Part shown: positions 34,769-46,519 of the stretch, piece after piece
Numbering within the stretch: the first letter of the stretch is position 1
Layout of the letters: every line of letters begins with the position of its first letter
Assembly: GCA_963681505.1 (NCBI GenBank)
Contig: OY811973.1
Location: forward strand, 7,170,673-7,234,672
From: Eunapius fragilis
Lineage: Eukaryota; Porifera; Demospongiae; Spongillida; Spongillidae
Reading direction: 5' to 3'
DNA: 64,000 nucleotides
Made by a program: the position numbers and the translations under genes
Notes under the pieces: generated by a model
Told to the model about the DNA's origin: nothing
Database searches by the model: none
Seen by the model: only the letters and a program-made list of their open reading frames with translations

Positions 34769-35345
34769 CGGGGGGGGAAGCCCTTGACTCCCCCCTCCCC
34801 GAGCTATGGCGCCACTCTACACCACCCCACCCCTTCCACCCCATAAAATAGGGTTCAAATCAGAGTAAATAAATGTGAAGAGACTACAGAATGTGGCTGT
34901 TATTGTTAGCGTAATAGAACACTCGCTTGTATGTATAATTAGCGACAAACAGTTATGACATATTACATACCACGCCCCCTTAGGTCCTGTTAATGCTGGG
35001 GCCGCCGATGTAATAGGGGCACATTTCAAACGTCTCGAATTCAAAAAGTGCAGTTACTAAAAGAAAAAAATCACATAATTTCCACGAAGTGGGAGCTATA
35101 AAACATGTATGTTTCCAAACAATGGTCAACACCATTAAAAAACAACTCTTAAAAATTGTTTGTTTCGCCATAATGGAATTACTATGGGTCGGGATAGGAA
35201 TGTAGGTGTTTCACCGTGTTACTTCCAACGCATGCAAGCTCTTCACATTATTCTAATTTGAACCCTATTTTACGGGGTGGAAGGGGTGGGGGTGGGGGCA
35301 TTCAGTGGCGCCATAGCTCGGGGAGGGGGGGAGCCGAGGCCTTCC

Positions 35346-35383
<38 letters not shown>

Positions 35384-35396
35384 GGCCGCCTATGGC
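34692..35396. mobile_element. Foldback element with very long G and C runs
   Basis: The arms at 34692-34865 and about 35255-35396 are inverted copies: CATAGGCGGCCCCG at one end and CGGGGCCGCCTATG at the other, then GAGCTATGGCGCCACT with its complement. One G run of about 70 bp (34717-34788) and a C run of about 32 bp (35350-35381) sit at matching positions. Confidence 0.8.
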
Positions 35397-35971
35397 ACTA
35401 TGCTCGCTTCTAGTGAGTCTCCAAATGTACTTCAAAGAGATCTAATTAAGCGGTGATAGAAATATAAATGTACGTAAACACAATTTTTTCGTGACACAAT
35501 TTTTAAGTTACACAATTTTTAGGTGGCACAATTTATAAGTGGCACAAAATTGTGTCACTTTAAAAATGTGTCACATAAAAAAGTGTATTGTTAGAAAAAA
35601 GTGTGCTATTTCAAAAATAAAAATGGTGCATGGTTTGAAAAATGTGTGCTATTTCAAAAATGTGAATTTTGGCACGGATTCCACACCATAGTAGACCACC
35701 AATAAAAACTTTCCGTGAGTAGGTCTCATTAGGGAACAGGTTAGGAGATGGACATGGAAGGCTATGACTAAAGATAAGTTGAGGTGGCCATAATTATATG
35801 AATTGTAAAAATAAATGGGACAGTCTCCGCGAAAATGACCCATCGCTATATTATTTTAAAGTTATAAAAATGACTCACGTTTGAATCGCTATAACTTCGT
35901 AACGGTACACGCCATTGACTTCCTATTTTCAACACTTCATACTACACCATTTCTATAAGGTAAAATAGATT

Positions 35972-36238
35972 TTGGAGTCTTGCATTAGCTTCGTGCCAGT
36001 GTTGCAACGTCCGATACCCCTTGGGGTTCAAACTGGCCATATCTTTCGGCAGGACGTCTCAATTAACTTCAAATTCGGTTTATACACAGAGGGGTCCTGT
36101 ACCTATCGATGTGCCCTGTTCGTTAATTTTTACTTGATCCGTTACGGAGATACAGATGTGCAAAGTAATTGCACATTTTTCGTTCATTCCGCGCCATTAA
36201 CCTACTACAACCTGGTTCCTGCTACTCCGAGCACATGA
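35972..36238 (+). repeat. Left-arm CGTAACGG-family repeat with open frame
   Basis: An 88-codon frame from a TTG, with an almost identical partner on the minus strand at 43304-43570 (one residue differs). The family recurs elsewhere in the window with broken frames, so I treat it as non-coding repeat DNA. Confidence 0.5.
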
Positions 36239-37530
36239 ATATACAATAACCTCCCGTGCCCATGCCACTGTATTAACCTGTACAACTGAAGTACCACCGT
36301 TCTTACAAACGTCAGTGGTTCTCTTCTATAATGGACAAGATTCGTTAAGCGATCGAAATGTGTGGGATTCAGCTACCGTCACCATACAAAAAACACGGTA
36401 CGTATTACCAGTACCGATACGCGCGCACAAAATTATGTAGAAATCGTGTCCCTGTCGATTCGATCATACTCTTTGGGTGCCACTCATTGCGTGGCCATTC
36501 ATAGGCTTACAACCTATACGTCAGAGCCATGATATATAATGCACGGTGTATCAGCTAGGCTATGGGAGAGGCGTGGTCGAGTTAAAGACACGTGCAGCGC
36601 AGCTAGGCTGTAACTCTTCCTTATTGTCGGGATTTGCGTTCTGCTGGCACATATTTTTTAAACGCCCACCGTTTTTCATTTCATCTGCATGGCTGGCACA
36701 CACACACCCATGAACCAAGACATACACACCCATGAACCAAGACATACACACGTCTCACGTCACACTTATACACACTCTTTCCACTATTCTTTCCCCCTTG
36801 CTGTACACCCTGTAAATTGTTATGTGCTACATGGATTCACTCATAAGCTTTGTCTAGTTGAACTTTTTTTCTATGTCTTTCGGTTACAGTGCTTTCACTG
36901 GCCTAATATACAACCCTCTTTCTCAACTATTTGTATTCTGACTGATGTGTTTTTCACGTGTAACTGGAATGTGTGTTCTATACACAGTGGGATAGGAGCA
37001 TGGAGGCTATGGGGGCAAAGGCCCCAACAATTTTTTCAGAGGAAGGCCCCCCTCCCAACTCCTACCCCAATTGGTTGTATGTGCTGGATAAATGTGTTGT
37101 ATGTACTGGACTATTTGTTCCTGTCTCACAGTACCTGCCACATCATGACATACCATGCCTCATGTCCCATATTCCATTACATGCATCCATTTACACACTC
37201 ACAAACTCATATATACACAACACTCACAACTACATGTATCCCATGCCAATCACTGTATATGCTGAAGCTCTGAGTGTGTACCATTGAGAGGTTTAAAAAG
37301 ACTTAGGTCTTACTATTTATTACCATCCTTTGTTATACCAGGGCCCTGATCTTTATCTTTTGTGATAAAGCAGGAATAATGTTCCTGCTGGGCTTATATA
37401 CAAAAGTAGGTCTACTAAAGTCCCTCTTACAGAGTGGTAGATCTACAAGTAATATCACAAAAGATAAATAGCACAGATTCCTAGAAGGGGCCCATATATA
37501 ATGCTATACATACACATGCACACGCACACA

Positions 37531-37569
<39 letters not shown>

Positions 37570-37907
37570 CAGTGCTACTTAGAAATAGTGGTTCTGGTGG
37601 GTATGACTGTCAGTTTGCTATGACCGGATGCAAAGCCAACCATGGAAGTCACCCATGGAATGTTGATTTACATGAGATGGTGGCAAATAGATAGGCTAAT
37701 GCCTTTGTGTTAAGGACTCTGCAATTAATGAGACATACCGTCACAAACCCACCTGAGGATCAGAGCACTTGGTGTCATATTTTATGTCTGTTATTGGATC
37801 TGGGGCAGTGCTGCTCCGACTTACATAGGCTTTTGCATTTGGTCATATGTGTAGCAAACTTGGCAATCATTCTCACCAGAACCACTAATCCTAAGTAGCA
37901 TTGAAAT

Positions 37908-37953
<46 letters not shown>

Positions 37954-38665
37954 TTGTGTATGTGAGTGTATGTGTGTGTGTCTACGTAGCATTGAAATCT
38001 TTCTTTTGCAATTTATTTTTGTGATGTGTTGACAAGCTACTTCTAGATCTGCTCACCTAGAGATGGAAGCCTTGCATACAAGTAATAAAGACATTCTCTA
38101 TGAGAAAATTGATGGCATATAGGATTGGAAGGCAAAAGGAAGAAAACAAGGGTCTACTAAGGGGATAAGTAATACGCACACAGTTGAACAACATAATGTC
38201 CTACAAATGTGCTAAATATAGGACTATTACATATTTCCTCTATTGCCTGTCAATCCTATATACCAACTTTCTCACAAATAATGTTTTTATTACTTGTTCC
38301 ATCAGTTCTTTTTCTTCATGAACATAACAAATTAAGAGTATTTTGAAATAAGACCATTAGTGGTGTTACACAGTTTAGGAGGGGTATACTGTGTGGAGGA
38401 GGGGGGGGGGGTGTCTCCTGGATGGAATGGTAAAAAGGGGGAAGGAGATCCCTACGTAGAAGTGTGACATCTATGGAAGAGGGGGTACCCTGATGTGGTG
38501 GAGCGAGGGGCACGTGCTGTGAAGTGGGTGGGGAATCCCATGTGAAAGAGGTGTCTACTGGTGGGGATGGAAGCCCTGATGTGGTAGAGCAAGTAGCATG
38601 CATCGATTTGTGGCCTACCATTGGTGGAGGTCCAAATGCAGCTTGCTAAGCTTTTTCAAAGCTAC

Positions 38666-38814
<149 letters not shown>

Positions 38815-39139
38815 TGTAGCATTGGTAGGAGGATTTATTTTTTGTGCAAGCTACTTGTGGACAGATGGGAAGCCTTGCATAAGTGGCAGTGAATATTATT
38901 GCTTAGCCTATCTCAAAGATTTGGAAAGACTGGGCCACTGTAGAGTTTATACAGAGAGCATTCACTGACATGGCTTCTATTTACCCATGGGTATACACGC
39001 AGTACTGAGTTGGTATTTTACTTACACGAAGCTTCAGGACTAAGAGCACCTTGATGGGGACATGACATTTGAGCCCCCCCCCCCCCCCCCCCCCCATCAT
39101 TCCAACTCTTTCATGAACACTATCAGCTGAAATAGAGGA

Positions 39140-40060
39140 GTCTTTAAAACACTCCCAATTTGAGTACAGTGAATGGTATATGGGACATGTATAGTGGAGC
39201 CTCACGGGGGCCTCTGACAAACATATTGTGGCATTTGCCCCCCACGACCCCCGTACTTCCTACCCCACTGACACCAGTCCAATACATACAACACACAGTC
39301 GAGTTGCATGTGTGAAACACATCCACATCAGTGACATGGAGGCCTTTGGACATGACCATGTAGAGGAGGCCATGGGATATGAGCATACAGTGGAGGGCAT
39401 GAGTCTGACAAGACATACTACCATGTTGTGCTGATACAATTTTGACCACTAAAGAAATAGAAGGTAATGTTACTTGCACATGTAGGACCAAACATAAAGA
39501 GAATGAATCTGAATATAAACATAACAAAAATAGTTGAGAAAGAGGTAGGCCAGTGAAAGCACTGTAACCCAAAAAAAAAAGTTCAAATCGACAAAGCATA
39601 CATGTATGAGTGAATCTATGTAGCACACAACATAACAATTTACAGGGTTTACAGCAAGGGGAAAAGAATAGTGTCTTATGGTGGAAAGAGGGTGAATAGT
39701 CATGACATGAGACGTGTGTATGTTCATGGGTGTGGTTCATGGGTGTGTGTGCCAGCCGTGCAGATGAAATGAAAAATGGTGGGTGTTATATGTGCCAGCA
39801 GAACGCATATCCCAACAATAAGGAAGGGTTACATGTGTTCCAGCCTGCATGTGTCTTTAACTCGACCATGCCTCTCCCATAGCCAAGCTGATGCACCGGG
39901 CACTATATATCATGGCTCTGATGTATAGGTTGTAAGCCTATGAATGGCCACGCAATGAGTGCCACCCAAAGAGTATGACTGAATCGACAGGGACACGATT
40001 TCTACATGCTGTTGTGCGCGCGTATCGGTACTGGTAGTACGTACCGTCCAATCCTTGTCA
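39140..40060 (-). repeat. Third, inverted partial copy of the arm sequence
   Basis: It matches 36430-37270 of the left arm in inverted orientation, for example CACGCAATGAGTGCCAC and GACAGGGACACGATTTCTAC. It is more diverged than the two outer arms and lies in the loop of the large inverted repeat. Confidence 0.75.
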
Positions 40061-40156
40061 ACATATTACAAAAATAAATTGCACATTCTCCAAGAAAGAA
40101 AGGTTCCAATGCTACACACACACAAACACTCACACACACACACAAACACACACACA

Positions 40157-40209
<53 letters not shown>

Positions 40210-41297
40210 AAATTCCAATGCTACTTACAAGAAGAATTAGTGGTTCTGGTGAGGATGACTGGCATGTTTGTTGCTACACATATGACCAAATGCAAAAGCC
40301 TATGGAACTCACAGGTCTGTAACATGTTTGGAAGCAGCACTGCACCAGATCCAAAAACAGACATAAAATATGACACCAAGTGCTGTGATCCTCAGAGGGT
40401 TTGTGACGGTATGTCTCATTAATTGCAGAGTCCTAAACACATCTGGTCATAGCAAACTGACAGTCATACCCACCAGAACCATTATTTTTAAGTAGCACTG
40501 GTTTGTGTGTGTGTGTGTGTGTGTGAGTGTGTATGTGAGTGTGTGTGTATGTGTGTGTGTGTGTGTGCATGTGCGTGTGTATGAAAAGCATTATACATGG
40601 GCCCCTTCTAGGAATCTGTGCTATTTATCTTTTGTGATATCGAGAGTTACGTTAGTAACTCTCATATAGGATTTGACCCCGATTATGAATGTCATTAAAA
40701 AAAACGCGACCCGCTTCTAACAAGACTCCCGACGAGCGGATGGCTTACCTTGTTATCGTCGTCGTACAAGAAGGTAACAACAAGCAGTTTCGTGTTTGTT
40801 TGATGTCACAAAACCGCGTGGTTGTAGAGAACAAAACAATTTTCGAAACTCGTACCCAGTCCCACGTATTTCTCGTTCTTCTTCTTCTTCTTCTTCTTCT
40901 TCTTCTTGTTCTTGACCACGCATAACTCGGGATAGGAACACTTTTAAAAACTGAAAATCACACCAATGGCTTCAGAATTCGTTGGCATTCTCGCTTCTGT
41001 GGTCAAAACGTCTCGAGGCTACATGACTTATATCGGTGGTTGTGTTAGCAAATCACGTATAGTTAAGCTTACTGCACTGACACGACTCAGATAGGTCCTA
41101 CTTCGCTCTTTATACGAAGTACTAGCAGTATAGATCATGTAACCAAATGTGTACAGTCTGGGCACTACACGTAGTGGTAATTAACTGTGGCAGTTATGTA
41201 TTTTTAATAACGTGCACGTGCGTACTATAATCATTCCTGTTATTCGATCGTTGTAAGCTCTTTGTAACTTAATGAAGTCGTTTTTTTTCACGTCAGG

Positions 41298-41710
41298 AAA
41301 AGAAGAAAGCCAAACGACGAGCATAGTACCTCAAAACTAGAGACCCGAGCGGAACTACAAAGCAGAGCCTGAAAAGAAGCGGGCCTCTCAACGTGAAAAC
41401 TATCGAGCAGAGCCTGAAAAGAAACGGACCTCTCGACGCGCAAGGTATCGAGATGCGATTAGTAGGGGGGGGGGGGGGGGGGGGGTTGCTGTCTGCTTCT
41501 GGCCCGATACAAAATGCGTTCGTGGGTTCGATCGCGCTGGGGAATAACCTCTCTTCTATTTCGGCCGCACCTTAAAGCCCCCTCAGATCCTGAAAAGGAA
41601 CGGACCTCTCGACGTGCAAGGTATCGAGCAGATCCTGAAAAAAGACAGCGATATTGCCATAGTCCTGAACGTGCATCTCGCTCGGCGAAAAGAGCTAAGG
41701 TCACTCAAAG
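41298..41710 (+). pseudogene. Exon-like fragment with PEKKR repeats, split by an insertion
   Basis: It begins after TTTTTTTCACGTCAG and ends at AAAGGTATGT. In one frame (from 41341) it codes NYKAEPEKKRASQRENYRAE, then PEKKRTSRRARYRD. From about 41586 another frame continues with DPEKERTSRRARYRADPEK and SARSAK-like basic residues. A G-rich insertion of about 130 bp (41453-41585), with AGAT at both ends, separates them. The unit is about 15 residues (YRAxPEKKRxSxRxx). I recall such basic repeats on ORFs of Helitron-like or other multicopy elements of sponges, but that is uncertain. An in-frame stop near 41338 shows it is not intact. Confidence 0.5.
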
Positions 41711-41803
41711 GTATGTCGTACCTTTACAACCTCCCTCTCATATCAAGATGGATTACTTAACGTGCTATACGGCTCATAATCGGGTATGAATAAAAATCAA
41801 TGA

Positions 41804-42098
41804 AACAAGTAAATAAAAAACATTCTCTATGAGAAAGTTGGTGGCATATAGGATTTGAAGGCAATGGTGGTGTAAAAAGGAAGGAAACAAGGGTCTAATA
41901 ATAAGGGGAAATGGAATAGTCCTATATTTAGCACATTTCTATATGTAGGATATAGTATGTTGTTCGTGTGCTAAATATAGGACTATTCCATTTCCCCTTA
42001 TTATTAGACCCTTGTTTCCTTCCTTTTTACACCACCATTGCCTTCAAATCCTATATGCCACCAACTTTCTCATAGAAAATGTTTTTTATTTACTTGTT
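41804..42098. mobile_element. Foldback MITE, near-perfect copy
   Basis: A hairpin of 295 bp. AACAAGTAAATAAAAAACAT at the left is mirrored at the right. The arms of about 130 bp match almost base for base, with a loop near 41945-41960. It interrupts the right arm of the large inverted repeat, so it inserted after that repeat formed. The copies at 1613 and about 38090-38290 are more degenerate. Confidence 0.9.
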
Positions 42099-43936
42099 AC
42101 TTGTAGATCTACCACTCTGTAAGAGGGACTTTAGTAGGCCTACTTTTGTATATAAGCCCAGCAGGAACATTATTCCTGCTTTATCCCATAAGATAAAGAT
42201 CAGGGCCCTGATATAACAGAGGATGGTAATAAATAGTAAGACCTATATCTTTTTAAACCTCTCAATGGTACACACTCAGAGCTTCAGCATATACAGTGAT
42301 TGGCATGGGATACATGTAGTTGTGAGTGCTGTGTATATATGAGTGTGTGAGTGTGTAAATGGATGCATGTAATTGAATATGGGACATGAGGCATGGTATG
42401 TCATGATGTGGCAGGTACTGTGAGACAGGAACAAATAGTCCAGTACATACAACACATTAATCCAGTACATACAACCAATGGGGGTAGGAGTTGGGAGAGG
42501 GGCCTTCCTCTGAAAAAATTGTTGGGGCCTTTGCCCCCATAGCCTCCATGCTCCTGTACCACTGTGTATAGAACACACAATCCAGTGAAAAACACATCAG
42601 TCAGAATACAAATAGTTGAGAAAGAGGGTTGTATAGTAGGCCAGTGAAAGCACTGTAACCGAAAGACATAGAAAAAAAGTTCAACTAGACAAAGCTTATG
42701 AGTGAATCCATGTAGCACATAACAATTTACAGGGTGTACAGCAAGGGGGAAAGAATAGTGGAAAGAGTGTGTATAAGTGTGACGTGAGACGTGTGTATGT
42801 CTTGGTTCATGGGTGTGTATGTCTTGGTTCATGGGTGTGTGTGTGCCAGCCATGCAGATGAAATGAAAAACGGTGGGCGTTTAAAAAATATGTGCCAGCA
42901 GAACGCAAATCCCGACAATAAGGAAGAGTTACAGCCTAGCTGCGCTGCACGTGTCTTTAACTCGACCACGCCTCTCCCATAGCCTAGCTGATACACCGTG
43001 CATTATATATCATGGCTCTGACGTATAGGTTGTAAGCCTATGAATGGCCACGCAATGAGTGGCACCCAAAGAGTATGATCGAATCGACAGGGACACGATT
43101 TCTACATAATTTTGTGCGCGCGTATCGGTACTGGTAATACGTACCGTGTTTTTTGTATGGTGACGGTAGCTGAATCCCACACATTTCGATCGCTTAACGA
43201 ATCTTGTCCATTATAGAAGAGAACCACTGACGTTTGTAAGAACGGTGGTACTTCAGTTGTACAGGTTAATACAGTGGCATGGGCACGGGAGGTTATTGTA
43301 TATTCATGTGCTCGGAGTAGCGGGAACCAGGTTGTAGTAGGTTAATGGCGCGGAATGAACGAAAAATGTGCAATTACTTTGCACAGCTGTATCTCCGTAA
43401 CGGATCAAGTAAAAATTAACGAACAGGGCACATCGATAGGTACAGGACCCCTCTGTGTATAAACCGAATTTGAAGTTAATTGAGACGTCCTGCCGAAAGA
43501 TATGGCCAGTTTGAACCCCAAGGGGTATCGGACGTTGCAACACTGGCACGAAGCTAATGCAAGACTCCAAAATCTATTTTACCTTATAGAAATGGTGTAG
43601 TATGAAGTGTTGAAAATAGGAAGTCAATGGCGTGTACCGTTACGAAGTTATAGCGATTCAAACGTGAGTCATTTTTATAACTTTAAAATCATATAGCGAT
43701 GGGTCATTTTCGCGGAGACTGTCCCAAATAATAACAAAAACAATGCTGTGCACGTCATTTCGAGGAAACTATCTCTTGCATGTCTGCTTGTGCACATGAT
43801 TATTTCCGCGACGAACAATCTGTGCAATTGATATGCCCACTCTACCATGGAGCAAATGCAAATTTCTATGGCGGATCAAATCCATGAGTTATGACGAGCG
43901 CCTCTATACATGTACAGCATATAATTAAGGGAAAGT

Positions 43937-45566
43937 CTTATGAGAAAAATTGAAACAGCCTTTACCTGATAATTAATTCTGTGCTAAGGGTATTTCAAAT
44001 AGTGTTTAATTGTGTGCGTGTGTGTGTGTGTGTGCATGTGCTTATGTGTGTACACATGTATGTATGCAATCAAGCTTCATAAAAACACATTCAAACATGA
44101 ATACAAAAGTACGTTTTGAAACAACAAAAGCTAGGTGGAAATAACAAAAACGTTGCAGACCATTTTAATTTTCAAAAAACATAAAATATTATTGGTTAAA
44201 ACTACAGTTGCTAGTTGTATCTATTGTACAATGTTATTGGTACATAGAATTTGCTTGTTTCAACTAGAATTTAGTAAAATTGATGTAATTTTTGTACAGT
44301 TGAAATGACTAGTTTCTTTCAACTATATAGGTATGAAGTGTTTAAAATGCTGTACTTTAACAACAGTTGAATTATTCTCCATAACTGTTAATACTGCAAA
44401 AACAACATTTTACACTGTTACCTCAGTTTCAATTGTTTTAACCATTTAAGAACACGTAGTTGCAACAATACTTTTCTAGTGTTCTTAACACTTTTTTTTT
44501 CTTATGGGCTGATCAATGACATTAGTCATGCTCATCAACGTACAACAGACAAGAAGATCTAAATCACTTGATTGATTTCTTTATGTCAGTTGTCCTAGTC
44601 ATACTTTAAACATCATTGGTCAAATAATAACTTGTGCATTAAGTACTTATGTTTTATTGCATAATGTTTGGCGCACTTGCTGAGAAATGATCCACACTAT
44701 ATAGAAACAACTTTTGTGCTTTTAAGGTGCGTGCAGTGTAGAAGTACACAAGGGTAAAACAAGCGCAAGATCAAATGCATGCAGCACACTACAGCAAAGG
44801 ATGATAGCCAGCTCGTTGTAGATGAACGATGACAGTGGACGTTGATCTACTTTAATAGAAACATGCAACTGCTAGCACGCGCAAAATGCCAAGCCAAACG
44901 ACGCCAGTACTGCAAGTGAAGAGAATGCTGCGCTTGGGCAGACACAATTGATGACATGCAGATTTGTTAGAAGATATAGCACTCCAGCGAAGAAAGAGAG
45001 GCAGAATTTAAGATCATGCACTTTTTAATCGCTTTCCTCAATTAAGTGTCTGTATGTTTTCGCTATAGCTAATTAGAGTAATTCAGTCTGCCCGCGTATA
45101 TACTTGTTGTACGTTCTACCCTTAGAACTTCCAAAAACATGTACTATTTCACCATCCTTTCCTTTGTTTGCTGACTACTTATGCCAACGTACGTTTTCAG
45201 TCAGGGCAGTATCAATCGAGTGATCTTGATTCTAGTTTTGCAATCTGTACACTGATGAACCAATGCAGGAGCTACTAGTCCTGGCTACTATGATCTATGT
45301 TTAGCAATAGATCTCTTAGAACACAGTACCAATTATGGCATTGACATCTATTTACGTGTATTGCATTATGTACTCTCTTATAGTATTACCAAAGTACTTT
45401 TGTATTCATGTTTGAATGTATTTTTATGAAGCTTGATTGCATACATACATGTGTACACACATAAGCACATGCACACACATGCACACACATACACACACAC
45501 ACAATTAAAGTACCCTTAGCCCAGAATTAATTATCAGATAAAGGCTGTTTCAATTTTTCTCATAAG
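43937..45566. mobile_element. 1.6-kb foldback element
   Basis: The ends CTTATGAGAAAAATTGAAAC are inverted copies. The arms reach about 44110 on the left and 45382 on the right, each including a CA/GT tract and AAGCTTGATTGCATACATAC. The loop of about 1.27 kb has no recognisable gene. Confidence 0.8.
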
Positions 45567-45763
45567 TGCATCGTTTGAAAAAAGTGTGCTATTTCAAAAA
45601 TGTGAATTTTGGCACGGATTCCACACCGTATTATAATGGTGCTTTTTGAAGGAGCTGTATCACGTTCATTTTATCATCAAATGCTTGTATCACCATCACA
45701 TTTTAATGGAGTATCATCTTAGTAGTTACTATACCATATGTGCCTATCATATTGCAATGCATG

Positions 45764-45911
45764 TGTAGTGACATGACCAATTGGTAATAATTAGTTAGTT
45801 AATTAGACAATCGGCTGTGTATATATATTGATGTATGTGCATGCAAAATCAGTTGAATCTGTTGCTGCTCTTATGACTTTGGTTGTGACCATTTCCTTGG
45901 TGGGTACTACA
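45764..45911 (+). mobile_element. 5' LTR of Ty3/gypsy element
   Basis: 148 bp from TGTAGTGACATG to GGTACTACA. It contains TGTATATATATTG. It is the same as the 3' LTR except for an 8-bp TTAGTTAA-type indel. CATG at 45760-45763 is duplicated after the 3' LTR. Confidence 0.95.
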
Positions 45912-45912
45912 T

Positions 45913-45930
45913 TGGTGTCAGAAGTGGGAT
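45913..45930 (+). other. Primer-binding site (tRNA-Leu type)
   Basis: TGGTGTCAGAAGTGGGAT begins 1 nt after the LTR. It is complementary to the 3' end expected of a leucine tRNA (CCA included). The gag start codon at 45929 overlaps its last two bases. Confidence 0.8.
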
Positions 45931-46519
45931 GGCGGAACCCATGGATACGGCTGATAGCAAGGAACGGACCAAGGAGCTACTTCCGGAAGTACAAATGGTG
46001 AGAATGAGCTTACGGCCCCCTTCCCGTTATTCAGGAGGAACAGACCTCGTCCTTTGGTTAAAGCGCTTCGAGATGTACGTACGCAAAGCACAGGTTGACG
46101 AGAGCCAATGGACGGGCGAACTTCTTCCGTTGTTGGACGATGGGCCTTTCAGGGTTGTGTCCCAGCAAGGACTGGTCGATTCGGATGATTACGAGGCTGT
46201 GACAATGTGCCTCCGCGCTCAATACGCGCCCGAGGGAAACCATTTGGAGTGGCAGGCGAAGTTTCATAGACGAGGCCAGAAGGCGGACGAAAACTTGGTG
46301 ACGTACGTTGGAGAACTGCGTGCGTTAGCGGACAAGGCATATCCTGGATGGACCAACGAACAACGGTTACAATTGGTAAGGGACCATGCAGTTTGTGCAA
46401 GGGGTGTGCTCTTCCACTGTGCAGCTGAGACTCATGAAAGAAATGCCCAATACTCTGGACGAAGCGCTACAATTGGCGATTCAACAGGAGTCAGTGGAAA
46501 CAGCACAGAGAAGACTTAG
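45929..46519 (+). CDS. gag: Ty3/gypsy Gag, N-terminal part
   Basis: An ATG start overlapping the primer-binding site. It codes a capsid-like protein: RPPSRYSGGTDLVLWLKRFE, LPLLDDGPFRVV, and LEWQAKFHRRGQKADENLVT with YVGELRALADKAYPGW. This is the usual Ty3/gypsy Gag order (about residues 27-150). Near 46385 the homology moves to the +1 frame. The last 40 or so codons here (after VRDH) are therefore probably out of frame. The nucleocapsid zinc knuckle lies in the next ORF. This could be a mutation or a +1 frameshift site. There is no stop before the overlap. Confidence 0.85.
   Translation: MAEPMDTADSKERTKELLPEVQMVRMSLRPPSRYSGGTDLVLWLKRFEMYVRKAQVDESQWTGELLPLLDDGPFRVVSQQGLVDSDDYEAVTMCLRAQYAPEGNHLEWQAKFHRRGQKADENLVTYVGELRALADKAYPGWTNEQRLQLVRDHAVCARGVLFHCAAETHERNAQYSGRSATIGDSTGVSGNSTEKT

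Noticed and set aside
35972..36238. 88-residue ORF present on both arms of the inverted repeat as a possible conserved small protein
   Set aside because: It lacks an ATG, and other family copies are broken. Identity of the arms explains the conservation.
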